Positions 8,142 through 16,102 of a stretch of DNA of 24,523 nucleotides are shown in pieces. Under the pieces are notes generated by a model that was not told the DNA's origin, did no database searches, and saw only the letters and a list, made by a program, of their open reading frames with translations. The position numbers and the translations under genes are program-made. This DNA is from DASWDH01 sp035318505 (GTDB lineage: Bacteria > Myxococcota_A > Polyangia > Polyangiales > Polyangiaceae), in NCBI GenBank assembly GCA_035318505.1, contig DATHEQ010000122.1, positions 1 through 24,523 of the forward strand, given 5' to 3'. Numbering within the stretch: position 1 is the stretch's first letter; each line of letters begins with the position of its first letter.

Positions 8142-9707
8142 TCACGGCGGGCGAATATCGATGCGACCGTTCAAGTGGAGGTGCTTGCCGCTTTCCGAGA
8201 CGGCGAGGCTAACGCCGGAACGGATGATCTCCGACCCGTGACATTCGACGCGATCGCAGCCGCCGGAAGCGGTGTGTCCCGTCGGAGGCAGGCGGTGGCA
8301 TGCGTCGCAGGTGCGCGCCGCCCCTGAGAGATCGGACCAACCCGGCACGACGGGTGGCGAATCGACGAGTTCGGCGCCGTGGCAAGCAACGTCGTGACAG
8401 CTCCGGCCGTCCCAGGTTGCGCGTGCACTCCGCTCGAGGGCGCGCCCCGAGAAGACGACCGCGACGACGCCATCGAGATGCCCTTGATCGCGCACGTCGC
8501 GTGGCACGACGTGACAGCTGTTGCACGCTACGGGCGTCGTCACTGTCGGCGCGGCATGGGCTGCGTGGGCCGCGCTCTTCGGCCAGGCATCGTCGCCGCT
8601 GCCGTGACAGGCGCCGCACGTGTCGCTTCCATCACCGAGATCGACCCGGCCATTCATATGGAGCGTGCGCGCGGTCAGTTGCGAACCGGTCGAATCGACT
8701 TCGACGTGGCATTGGTTGCATGCGCCCGGGTAGTGCCGAGCAGGAGGGGCGCCATGGCAGTCACCGCAGCGCATGGCGATGACCTCGTTCCAAATGGGAC
8801 GCGCGCGCGCTCCGCCGCGATCATGACATGCGACGGCGCATGCGCCGGTGCTTCGATCGTAACTCGGGTCGGGGCCGACCACGCGGTCGTCGAAGACGAT
8901 CTCGACGCCGCCGTTGCCGTGCACGCCGCTTATCACGTCATTGCCGGGCATGGGATGGCAGCCCGAGCACGGAAGACTCCCGGCGGATGTCGCCGCTCCG
9001 TCGACGTGCGCGGCGTGCGCCCCTGCTCGGGTGTCTTCGCCGGGAAAGAAGCATGGGTCGCGAGGAGGATAGGTCCTTTTCCCATCGCCATGGCACGTCC
9101 CACACGCGAGCGCTCCGCCGGGTTCGCTGTGGCACGAGGTGCACGCGGTAGCCCGAGGCGCTGCCGATGTCACCCCAGGCGGGCGTACCGGTGAACCCTC
9201 ATGACATCGCCCGCAAGCCTCCGCGTGGTTGGCGTCGAGCATGGGGGCCCACCGTTGCTCGCGCAGCACTTTGCCGTGCCACCCCTCCGCGTGTGGATCG
9301 GCGATGTCTGGCGAGTGGACGCTACCGCGAAACGCGCGGGCCCCGGTGAGAACCCAGGCCTTTAGCGCTGCCCGCGAACTCGCATCGAGGAGGTCGCGAT
9401 GCGAGTCGGTGTCGAGCACGCGCAAGATGGGCGAAGCTGCATCATGGGGTCGCACGGCGGGCGCTTTTGCTGCGCCGGCACACGCGATCACCTCGAGAAA
9501 CGTGGAGACTCCCCATCCCGCCGCAGGCGTCGGGCCTTGGTGGCACGACGCACAGGCCCGCGCGAGGATAGGCGCGATTTCGACGTCGTAAACCGGGAGC
9601 GGCGCCTCGGTCGCGCGTTCTTCGGCACACGAGCACTGCAGCAGCGCGGCCGCCATCATGATGGCGATTGACCGCCGCGCTGGTGCCGCAGCGCTCTCTT
9701 GCTTCAT
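8142..9707 (-). CDS. Predicted multiheme c-type cytochrome lipoprotein with 13 heme motifs (CXXCH, CX3CH, CX4CH)
   Basis: 521 residues from ATG 9707. The N-terminus has a twin-Arg basic stretch, a hydrophobic segment (about 14-23) and a Q-C-S-C sequence. This looks like a lipoprotein signal, although the lipobox is not canonical. Ten CXXCH motifs are visible (first C-A-S-C-H at 52-56), plus one CX3CH (C-A-V-A-C-H) and two CX4CH (C-H-D-V-A-C-H and C-D-R-V-E-C-H, the latter near 484-490). Mixed CX4CH and CXXCH motifs are typical of Geobacter-type outer-surface multiheme proteins. The protein should be exported, hemylated in the periplasm and lipid-anchored, serving as an electron wire or terminal reductase. 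Its ATG overlaps the stop of the collagen-like cytochrome gene (ATGA), so the pair is co-translated. Confidence 0.85.
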   Translation of the reverse strand: MKQESAAAPARRSIAIMMAAALLQCSCAEERATEAPLPVYDVEIAPILARACASCHQGPTPAAGWGVSTFLEVIACAGAAKAPAVRPHDAASPILRVLDTDSHRDLLDASSRAALKAWVLTGARAFRGSVHSPDIADPHAEGWHGKVLREQRWAPMLDANHAEACGRCHEGSPVRPPGVTSAAPRATACTSCHSEPGGALACGTCHGDGKRTYPPRDPCFFPGEDTRAGAHAAHVDGAATSAGSLPCSGCHPMPGNDVISGVHGNGGVEIVFDDRVVGPDPSYDRSTGACAVACHDRGGARARPIWNEVIAMRCGDCHGAPPARHYPGACNQCHVEVDSTGSQLTARTLHMNGRVDLGDGSDTCGACHGSGDDAWPKSAAHAAHAAPTVTTPVACNSCHVVPRDVRDQGHLDGVVAVVFSGRALERSARATWDGRSCHDVACHGAELVDSPPVVPGWSDLSGAARTCDACHRLPPTGHTASGGCDRVECHGSEIIRSGVSLAVSESGKHLHLNGRIDIRPP

Positions 9708-11062
9708 TGAGGGCGAATGATCGTCGTCGGCGGGAGCCCCGTGATCGCGAAGAACGCGTCGAAAAGGAGCTGCCTGGCATACTTCGGATTGTGAGCGCCG
9801 AACGAGTGATCGCGCGCCACGATGAGGTAGTTGTAAAGCCCCCCGGCCTGGTCGCGGGTAAGGCTCAATGTGCCGGCGTCCGTTGTCGGCTGGGGACGAG
9901 TCTTGTCCAGTTCGAACACGCCGTCGGCCAGCTGCGCGCTGGTGAGGGGTTGGTACGGCGCCGCCGTCGAACGCGTGAGCAGGCCCATGTCGTTCAGTGC
10001 CTTCTGGAGCTCGAAGATGCCGGCCTTGGTCTGCGATCGCCCGCCGTTGACATCGAAGTTCGTGGCACCGATGTGACACGACGTGCACGCCGAGACCTGT
10101 GGATAGAACGAGTGATTGGCAGAGTTACTGTTGCCGGTGACCTTCGGCATGTGGCAGTCGATGCAGCCGAGCGCTTGCTGGTGCGTCGACGTACCGTAGC
10201 TTCGCCCTGCGTAGTGGTAGCCGCCGGCGGCGCTGAAGACATCGGTTTGGGGCCCTTCATGCGGCCCCCAATTGAGGCTCGTGATCGTCGTGCTCGCTCC
10301 GATGTAGTTGGTGACGTCTTTGCGAGAGCGATGACACCACGCGCAAGTGTTGGAGGTGCCTACGGTGGCTGGCGTACCCGTGACGGCGGTTTCATCAGGG
10401 CTCTTTTCGATGCGGGCCTGATCCATGGCGCCTGACGGCACGCGCAGCGGGAAGGATCCAGCCGTGTAGGGTAGGCCGGTTCGATGCGGATCGGTTGTCT
10501 CGGTGACGGAGTGGCAAGTCATGCAGCCGACCTGGGCAACCTTGGAGTTGCCGGTGTACGTCGCCTCGGCGAGCGCGCTCGTGGCGGAATTGCGATAGCC
10601 GAGCTCACCGTGCTCGGCGTTGGTGACGGCGCCGCCACCCGCGGTGCCGAGCCTATTGGCCACACGGTGCTCGATGGCGTCTTGTGCATGGCAGTTGCCG
10701 CAAGTCGACGGCCCGGTCCAGGTGTCGACTTCCTCGCCGCCGAGGTTGGAGATGAAGGTCGAATAGTGTGTGCTCGTCTTCCATTGCTCGACCACTCCGT
10801 TGAAACCGTGGCATGGCGAAAGACACGATGTCGGTAAGCCGGCCACCCCCCCGCCGCCATCCGACGTGCCGGCCGTGCCCGGTGGGCCGGGAGATCCGGC
10901 TTCACCGCGTGGTCCCGCTGGACCGGGGACGCCCTGCGATCCCGCCGGACCGGGGGTTCCGGCGGAGCCTGGCGCTCCATCCTCTCCCGCACATCCGAGA
11001 CTCATGCTTCCTGCGAATCCCACAAGAACCATGGTGTGCTGCAAGTCTTTCGCGATCCCCAT
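9704..11062 (-). CDS. Collagen-like multiheme cytochrome c lipoprotein
   Basis: 452 residues. A lipoprotein signal ends at S-L-G-C (C24). Directly after it, residues 26-67 are 14 uninterrupted Gly-X-Y triplets rich in Pro and Ala, as in bacterial collagen-like stalks. Heme motifs follow: one CX3CH (C80-H85) and five CXXCH at C121, C180, C240, C300 and C326. The C-terminal part contains Y-N-Y-L-I-V-A-R-D-H-S and H-N-P-K-Y-A-R-Q-L-L, which resembles the helical tail found in NrfA/octaheme-like multiheme enzymes (from memory). Interpretation: a lipid-anchored cytochrome held away from the membrane on a triple-helical, therefore trimeric, stalk. The start ATG 11062 is preceded by AAGGTGA three bases upstream (11066-11072). 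It is the first gene of operon B, overlapping the next gene by four bases. Being a hydroxylamine- or nitrite-type reductase is possible but unproven. Confidence 0.85.
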   Translation of the reverse strand: MGIAKDLQHTMVLVGFAGSMSLGCAGEDGAPGSAGTPGPAGSQGVPGPAGPRGEAGSPGPPGTAGTSDGGGGVAGLPTSCLSPCHGFNGVVEQWKTSTHYSTFISNLGGEEVDTWTGPSTCGNCHAQDAIEHRVANRLGTAGGGAVTNAEHGELGYRNSATSALAEATYTGNSKVAQVGCMTCHSVTETTDPHRTGLPYTAGSFPLRVPSGAMDQARIEKSPDETAVTGTPATVGTSNTCAWCHRSRKDVTNYIGASTTITSLNWGPHEGPQTDVFSAAGGYHYAGRSYGTSTHQQALGCIDCHMPKVTGNSNSANHSFYPQVSACTSCHIGATNFDVNGGRSQTKAGIFELQKALNDMGLLTRSTAAPYQPLTSAQLADGVFELDKTRPQPTTDAGTLSLTRDQAGGLYNYLIVARDHSFGAHNPKYARQLLFDAFFAITGLPPTTIIRPQ

Positions 11063-11532
11063 GTCTCACCTTTTTCGAAAGCCGCCGTGCGCGGCGCATT
11101 GGTTTCAATTGCTCGAAAACATCCTCGTCCCTGGCCCTCCCATGGGCCAAACCTGCCGTGGCAACGCGCAGGGATACTAAAAAGGACAACGCGCAACCCG
11201 AAGCGCAGGGCGCATGGGCCACCCCCAAAGCGTACCCCGATAGATAGCGCCATCTAGTCGTTGACAGCAACATCGAACAAGCGGAGTGCCCCGCTACGGA
11301 CGAAGGTCGTTCAGGTCGACTGCACGTCGCGGGCTCGGCTAACTCTGGAGGGCGCGTTGCCAGGGGTTTGGATAGAGGCTTCGACGCGCACATCGTGCAG
11401 CGCAGGTGCAAGATCTGCGTCGCGCCGCGGTTGCCAGCCGATGCCACTACAACGTGGAGTGGGATCGCGAGGAGTGAGCGCCGGGTCTACAGGGCGCGTA
11501 CTCTTGGCGTGCCGTATGCAGCAAGTGACCCT
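11063..11532. other. 470-base divergent intergenic region
   Basis: This lies between the divergent starts of the collagen-like cytochrome and the Cys-rich CBS gene and should hold both promoters. A consensus -35 hexamer TTGACA occurs at 11261-11266 on the plus strand, but no good -10 lies 16-18 bases downstream, so I do not call a promoter. On the minus strand only weak -10-like boxes are seen. The open frames across it have no start context or family resemblance and I consider them non-coding. No FNR- or sigma54-type site was recognised. Confidence 0.5.
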
Positions 11533-12171
11533 ATGGCGATACCCAGCACCCGAGTAAAGCAACATCCCATTCTCCCGGCATGTTTGGTGCGAGCCGACGG
11601 CAGTCACGGCCTCGGCCTGCGCGTGTATTGCGACACGCGCGGTTGTTCGGTGTCTGTCGACGTCTGTAGGCAATGTCCGTCATGCATCGAGATCGAGCGT
11701 GGCGAGGGAGACGCACGAGCGTGCGTGCGTTGCTCCCCACCGGAAGGAGCGGTACCCATTGCGGCTCCCTCGACCGGGGAGACGCTCAGCCGAGGCGTCG
11801 TCACCGTGGAAGAAAGCGTCCTCGTGCGAGACATCGTAGCGCTCTTCGTGGAGCGCAAATTGCGGATGATCGTGGTTACCGACGTCAATGGGCGCGCATG
11901 CGGCGCCGTGCACGATTCGCAGCTACTGCGCGAGATCCAAGACCTCGCGCACGGCGGACTGCGCCTCGGCTGGACATCCGCTGCAGGGCAACCTGCTTCC
12001 TTCATCATGCGCTCGGTTACGACGATTCCCGAAACAGTTCCGTTGCGTGAGGCTGTCACGTCGATGGCCACGGCGCACCAACGCCAGCTGCTCGTGGTCG
12101 ACGAGCAGGGGTTTCCCATCGGTCTGCTCGTCGACGTGGACGCGTTGCACGCCCTGCACGCGCACAATTGA
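11533..12171 (+). CDS. Cysteine-rich CBS-domain protein
   Basis: 212 residues from ATG 11533. The first 70 residues carry eight cysteines at 17, 33, 38, 45, 48, 51, 64 and 67, arranged as C-x4-C, C-x2-C-x2-C and C-x2-C clusters suited to zinc or an iron-sulfur cluster. Two CBS motifs follow: about 83-137 (G-V-V-T-V-E-E-S ... M-I-V-V-T-D-V-N-G-R-A-C-G-A-V) and about 155-208 (I-M-R-S-V-T-T-I ... L-L-V-V-D-E-Q-G-F-P-I-G-L-L-V-D-V-D). Cys-rich stretches fused to CBS pairs recur in myxobacterial proteins as I recall, but I know of no assigned function. The gene lies alone on the plus strand between the two cytochrome operons, suggesting an adenylate- and redox-responsive regulator of them (inference). 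The start is not fixed: the frame is open upstream to 11368 and the ribosome-binding site is weak. Confidence 0.75.
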   Translation: MAIPSTRVKQHPILPACLVRADGSHGLGLRVYCDTRGCSVSVDVCRQCPSCIEIERGEGDARACVRCSPPEGAVPIAAPSTGETLSRGVVTVEESVLVRDIVALFVERKLRMIVVTDVNGRACGAVHDSQLLREIQDLAHGGLRLGWTSAAGQPASFIMRSVTTIPETVPLREAVTSMATAHQRQLLVVDEQGFPIGLLVDVDALHALHAHN

Positions 12172-12253
12172 GTCAGGGCTTTGGCCGGTTATCGCTGAGA
12201 AACATCACCATTCCGTGTGATCGGCTTCGGACTTCGGAAATGCGAGCGCGCGC

Positions 12254-13810
12254 TCAATTACCGAAGACGTGACATCCGCTGCATAATTGTGCCGCCGGTT
12301 GGTGGTTCTTGCGGTCGGCGTGACACCCAGTCGTGCACGTCGCGCGACTGGCTTGGGGTGGACGGTGGGAGGTGTGGCACGTCGCGCATTGACTGTGTTG
12401 CGCGACGGCATGCAGCGCCGGCAGGGTGGCGCGTTCGTGACAAGTCGCGCATGCCGGCGGTGTTGGCACGCCACTCGGCCCGTGCGGGCGATGGCAGGTC
12501 TGGCAACCACCCGCGATCGACGCATGAAGCGCGGTCGCCTTGTTCTCGTTCTCGTGGCAGCTCGCGCACGCCGCACCGCGCGTCGTCTTCTCGCCCGAGT
12601 GCGGTTCGTGGCAGTTCTGGCATTGGCGATGTCCCACCGGTGCCGAGGCTGCCTCCTTAGCATGGCAATTCCCGCACGAGGGCGCCGCTTGAGGACGATG
12701 GGCCGACACGCCGTGGCAAGACGAGCAATCCTGATGACCGCGGCTCACGGCGGTGAGTCGGGTCTCGGCTGTGTGACAGCTCGCGCACAATTCTGCCTTC
12801 GCAGCCGCCGGGAAGGCGTGCGGCTTGTGGCAGTCCGTGCAGACTTGACCACCCGCGTGTGCGCCGTCGTCGGAGGTTGCGATCGCTTGATGACAGCTCG
12901 TGCAGGTGCTCGCCTTCGTCGTGCGATCGCCCGAATGGGGCACATGGCAACTGATGCACGCTTCCTTGCCCGCGTGGACGGCGGTCACGTCGCTATGACA
13001 GTGCCGGCAGGAGCTGGCTGCCTCGGCCGGCGCATGCGGCGTGTGGCAGCTCGTGCAATTGGTGTGGCTTTTGGCGAGGGCGCTCACCAGGGTGGGCTTT
13101 TGGCCGTGGCAGTCGATGCAGACGGGCGTGCCGAGCGCCACGAAATCGTGCGGCTTGTGACATGTCACACAGGCGTCGTGGCCGGCGGGTTTGGGTCCGG
13201 CCGGCTTCTGGTGGCAGCTTGAGCAGGTCGCCAGCGCGGCTTCGGCGGGCGCGTGTGCGCGATGGCAGTCGAGGCAGTTTTTGCTGGCGGGGTGAGCAGC
13301 GTGCTGCAGGGCACGCTCCTCGTGGCAGGACTCGCAGGCTTGCGGCCGATTGGAAGGGTCCTCGTGCGGATGATGGCAATTGCCACACTCGGTCGTGCGA
13401 TGCTCCGTCACCGCGACGAGCGCTCCTTGGGTGTCGCGGTGACAATCGATGCAGGCGGGGGCCGCGCCCGGTGCGAACGTGTGGCAAGTGAGGCAATCTG
13501 TCTTCTTAGCGCCGCCAGCGTGGGTATGCGTGTTTTGGTTTTCATGACAATGACCGCATACGGCGGCTCCGGGATTGGAGAAACCGCCGCGTTCCTGGCC
13601 ATGGCAGTCGGTGCAAACGATGGATCCGTGCCCCACGTGCTGCATGTGACCGGCACTGGTTCGGTACTGTGCCCACGAGGCGGGCACCTCCTCGGGGACG
13701 ACGGCCGGCGGCCTCCCCGAAAGAACGCGGTAAAAGCCCGCCACGCCTGCCGCGACGAGCACGAGCACCGCGGCCAGCGTTGCGAGAATGGCGCGGCGAT
13801 TCGCGTTCAT
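12254..13810 (-). CDS. Membrane-anchored 25-heme c-type cytochrome
   Basis: 518 residues from ATG 13810. Residues 8-28 form one uncleaved hydrophobic helix (N-in signal anchor). The remainder is periplasmic and contains 24 CXXCH motifs plus one CX3CH (C-T-T-G-C-H near the C-terminus), so up to 25 hemes in about 450 residues, one per 18. Recurrent C-H-x-P-H and C-x-x-C-H-x-x-H patterns resemble paired-CXXCH and cytochrome c3/c7 repeats, giving bis-His hemes packed as a linear wire. It has no catalytic domain. The start overlaps the stop of the 13-heme lipoprotein gene by one base (TGATG), marking it as the last gene of operon A. Expected role: periplasm-spanning electron carrier between inner-membrane quinol oxidation and an outer-membrane conduit (inference from anchor, heme density and neighbours). 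Confidence 0.88.
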   Translation of the reverse strand: MNANRRAILATLAAVLVLVAAGVAGFYRVLSGRPPAVVPEEVPASWAQYRTSAGHMQHVGHGSIVCTDCHGQERGGFSNPGAAVCGHCHENQNTHTHAGGAKKTDCLTCHTFAPGAAPACIDCHRDTQGALVAVTEHRTTECGNCHHPHEDPSNRPQACESCHEERALQHAAHPASKNCLDCHRAHAPAEAALATCSSCHQKPAGPKPAGHDACVTCHKPHDFVALGTPVCIDCHGQKPTLVSALAKSHTNCTSCHTPHAPAEAASSCRHCHSDVTAVHAGKEACISCHVPHSGDRTTKASTCTSCHQAIATSDDGAHAGGQVCTDCHKPHAFPAAAKAELCASCHTAETRLTAVSRGHQDCSSCHGVSAHRPQAAPSCGNCHAKEAASAPVGHRQCQNCHEPHSGEKTTRGAACASCHENENKATALHASIAGGCQTCHRPHGPSGVPTPPACATCHERATLPALHAVAQHSQCATCHTSHRPPQASRATCTTGCHADRKNHQPAAQLCSGCHVFGN

Positions 13811-14859
13811 CACGGAATCCCGTGGCAGAGCCGGCAAGGCACATCGGTGAGCTTGTCCTTGGTGCTCGAGAAGCCGCGGCCGTGAGGGTTACCGCCGGGA
13901 CCGCCCACACGATGACAATCGACACAGAGCTTCTCGCCGGCTCCACCGTGACAGCTGGCACAAGACATGGGATCGAGGCGTGCCTGCGTACCGTGCTGGC
14001 CGCCGCCCCGCGAGGTTGTGAGCCACCCGGGTGGATGCGGACTCTGGTTGGCGCTACCGGCTGCAACGCCGAGCGTTGCGTGGCAATCCATGCACGATCG
14101 TTCGCTATGGCAAGTGGTACAGAGCCCCGGTTGACCGCGCGCTTCGAGCGCATGCCGTGAGCGGAAACCGGCGCGGTGTAGACCGCTGAGGCGCACGTCG
14201 TCGAACGTAAGTCGTGAAGGCAACGCCGGAACGACGCCGACACCGTGACAACCGGCGCAGTACCGCTCGCTGTGGCATGACGCGCATAGATCCCGCGCGC
14301 TCGCTGCGCGCACCCCGTGCTCGCGTCCCCAATCGCCGTCGTGCACGAGGTGGCTCGTGGGTAACGTATCTTCGGCCGCGAGATCGACGTGACAACCGTC
14401 GCAGTCGCGCGTGCGCCATTGATCTTCGTGCTGATGGCATCCAAAGCAGATGGCCATCTTGGGACGCAGCGCTTCCGGTCTTTCCACGCCAACCTCGACA
14501 TGGCAGCGCACGCAGTCGCCCTGCGCGGCGGGCATGTGAGTTCGATGTTCGAATTTTAGATGACGGCGTGCCAACTCGGCGCCGCCGCGCACGTGCGCTT
14601 CGCCATGGCAATTTTCGCACGTGCGCGCGTCATGAGGCGTCGTGTGGCAGCGCACGCAGTCAGCTGTCACGGGGAAATGCATCCCGTCCGAATCTCCCGC
14701 GGAGGGCACGCCCGCGTGGCACGACAGGCACCCCACGCCCTTGAGAACATGGGCGCGGTGCTCGAACGGGTGTGACGGCGTTGGTCGAATGCCGAGCACG
14801 CCGGCGCACGCGCCGAGGAGAAGCGAGATCACGAGAACCAGCGAAGGATGCCGGTTCAC
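13810..14859 (-). CDS. 13-heme cytochrome c lipoprotein
   Basis: 349 residues starting at GTG 14859. A classic lipoprotein signal ends at L-L-G-A-C (C18). Thirteen CXXCH motifs run from C44 to C342. Motifs are often paired 10-25 residues apart (for example C-A-S-C-H-S-E-R-Y-C-A-G-C-H), as in decaheme MtrA/DmsE-type proteins, and many free histidines can be distal ligands. Location: lipid-anchored at the outer membrane, probably the partner of the beta-barrel encoded just upstream. The GTG sits inside the GTGA overlap with the barrel stop, and the lipobox begins a few residues later, so this start is preferred over the long upstream frame (to 15108) that lies within the barrel gene. It is followed by the 25-heme gene with a one-base overlap. 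Confidence 0.87.
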   Translation of the reverse strand: MNRHPSLVLVISLLLGACAGVLGIRPTPSHPFEHRAHVLKGVGCLSCHAGVPSAGDSDGMHFPVTADCVRCHTTPHDARTCENCHGEAHVRGGAELARRHLKFEHRTHMPAAQGDCVRCHVEVGVERPEALRPKMAICFGCHQHEDQWRTRDCDGCHVDLAAEDTLPTSHLVHDGDWGREHGVRAASARDLCASCHSERYCAGCHGVGVVPALPSRLTFDDVRLSGLHRAGFRSRHALEARGQPGLCTTCHSERSCMDCHATLGVAAGSANQSPHPPGWLTTSRGGGQHGTQARLDPMSCASCHGGAGEKLCVDCHRVGGPGGNPHGRGFSSTKDKLTDVPCRLCHGIP

Positions 14860-16034
14860 GGAACCTCGAGGGTGCGCGATACGCGCAGCAGGCCGTTCAT
14901 CTCGAATCGGTAGCGCGGCGTCGATCCCGCCTCGAGCGCGGCCGAGGCTTCCCAACCCTTTCGGGAGCGCCATCCCAACGCGACGAGACCCCAGGGCCAT
15001 GCCGCGCCGCGATCGCTCGAAGCATCCGCCGCTGCCACTTCGAGCTCGCTCGAGACCCGCCAGTGATCGCCGAGAGGTTCGCTCACGGTAGCGCGCACGC
15101 CACTCCATTGCGAAAGGGGAACGTCCTGGCGTCGTACTTCGAGTCCCACCCTGCCGAGACCGTCTTCGTCGAGACGTAGCGTTCCTCGCAGCGTCGCGTA
15201 TCCGCCGAGCTCTCCACCAATATCCTGCCCCCCGCCCGTTAGCATCACGTCGAGCCGTGGGGCCGCTTCCCAGCGCACGGCTCCGCCCAGTACTTGCGAC
15301 GGAAAATCGCCCAAAACCGAGAACAGCGACGTCGCGGGCAGGAGGCGGGACGGCGAGCGGTGCGTGCCGAAAAGCTCGACGCGAAAATGCCCGAAGCGGG
15401 TTGCGCCCGAAATGTTTCCGTCGACGATACCCGGCGACACCAAGTCGTAAGCGCCCCGCGCGGCGATATCGAGAAGGGGGGCAGGCACCAAGGCGAGATC
15501 GGCCCCCAATTCCCGTTCGCTGAGAACGCCTCGGGCCCGCTGCTCCGTGTAGGAAACGCCGACAGTGGCGCGCGAAGCAATGCGTTGCGCAAGCCTTCCG
15601 CCCGCCGCCTGATCGTGTGTGCTGATCGCGAAGCGAGGGACGACCGGGACGCCGGCGAACACCTCACCGGAAAGCCCCCAGGGCGCTCGAGCCGTCGCAG
15701 CGACGCCATCGAGGGCAAGAGGGCGAATGGCGCCGGTCGAAAAGACAAAGCGCCCCAGCCGGAGATCCCCCCATCCACGTGGAGCGCGTAGCTTCAGTGT
15801 CAGGACCAGCACGTCGGCGGTGGGATCGGTCCGCGCTCCGGCCCAAACCAAGGCTTCCGCGTCAAGCCAAGGGTACTTCTTGTCTTGCCCTTGGAGAATG
15901 ACGAGACCGGTGGGTGCACGCACTTCGGAAACGGCGTCAGCTCGAAGGCGCAATGGTTCGGCGGCAGCCCTCGAGGAAAACGACACCCCGAGGGCTGCAA
16001 GCCACCACGCCAGGCGCCCAATTCGCCCCCACAT
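14856..16034 (-). CDS. Predicted outer-membrane beta-barrel, partner of multiheme cytochromes
   Basis: 392 residues. An N-terminal signal peptide has a basic start, a W-W-L-A-A-L-G-V core and a predicted signal peptidase I site after A-A-A (about 25). The mature part has no cysteines and no long hydrophobic helix; it shows alternating polar/apolar stretches with many Gly, Arg and short turns, as in a beta-barrel. It lacks the terminal aromatic residue typical of outer-membrane insertion signals (ends L-E-V-P). I do not recognise the family. It is shorter than MtrB/PioB (about 700-800 residues). As first gene of operon A, overlapping a 13-heme lipoprotein gene by four bases, it is best read as the sheath of a porin-cytochrome complex. 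ATG 16034 has AAGG directly upstream with almost no spacing, so the start is less certain. Confidence 0.7.
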   Translation of the reverse strand: MWGRIGRLAWWLAALGVSFSSRAAAEPLRLRADAVSEVRAPTGLVILQGQDKKYPWLDAEALVWAGARTDPTADVLVLTLKLRAPRGWGDLRLGRFVFSTGAIRPLALDGVAATARAPWGLSGEVFAGVPVVPRFAISTHDQAAGGRLAQRIASRATVGVSYTEQRARGVLSERELGADLALVPAPLLDIAARGAYDLVSPGIVDGNISGATRFGHFRVELFGTHRSPSRLLPATSLFSVLGDFPSQVLGGAVRWEAAPRLDVMLTGGGQDIGGELGGYATLRGTLRLDEDGLGRVGLEVRRQDVPLSQWSGVRATVSEPLGDHWRVSSELEVAAADASSDRGAAWPWGLVALGWRSRKGWEASAALEAGSTPRYRFEMNGLLRVSRTLEVP

Positions 16035-16052
16035 CCTTATTTCATTTTGAAG

Positions 16053-16058
16053 TACAAT
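16053..16058 (+). promoter_or_regulatory. Candidate -10 element for the NapC-like operon
   Basis: TACAAT (five of six matches to TATAAT) lies in the 68-base divergent gap between the beta-barrel gene and the NapC/NirT gene, about 45 bases before the GTG start. No convincing -35 hexamer is at the right distance, so an activator-dependent promoter is possible. Confidence 0.3.
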
Positions 16059-16090
16059 GCCTAGCGGCGGCTTTCAATCAGCATCGACCG

Positions 16091-16096
16091 GGGGAG
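16091..16096 (+). promoter_or_regulatory. Shine-Dalgarno that sets the NapC-like GTG start
   Basis: GGGGAG lies six bases upstream of GTG 16103, the only well-spaced ribosome-binding site before the first membrane helix. It rejects the longer frame that starts at 15914 inside the opposite-strand barrel gene. Confidence 0.65.
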
Positions 16097-16102
16097 CCAA
16101 TC

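Noticed and set aside
7864..8145. A 93-codon minus-strand frame between the cytochrome and CBS genes
   Set aside because: Composition is shadow-like, it overlaps the CBS ribosome-binding site and no family was recognised.
8379..9194. Plus-strand 271-codon frame opposite the multiheme lipoprotein gene
   Set aside because: It is Arg/Ala-rich shadow translation of CXXCH-coding DNA on the other strand, with no start context.
11261..11283. TTGACA hexamer as a sigma70 promoter
   Set aside because: There is no acceptable -10 at 16-18 bases, so it is noted only as part of the intergenic region.
12287..13222. Plus-strand 311-codon frame opposite the 25-heme gene
   Set aside because: It is an antisense shadow of repeated Cys and His codons; the minus strand carries 25 regular heme motifs.
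12254..13810. Regularly spaced repeats suggesting a CRISPR-like or tandem DNA array
   Set aside because: The periodicity comes from codons for CXXCH heme motifs with variable spacing; the DNA units are not identical.
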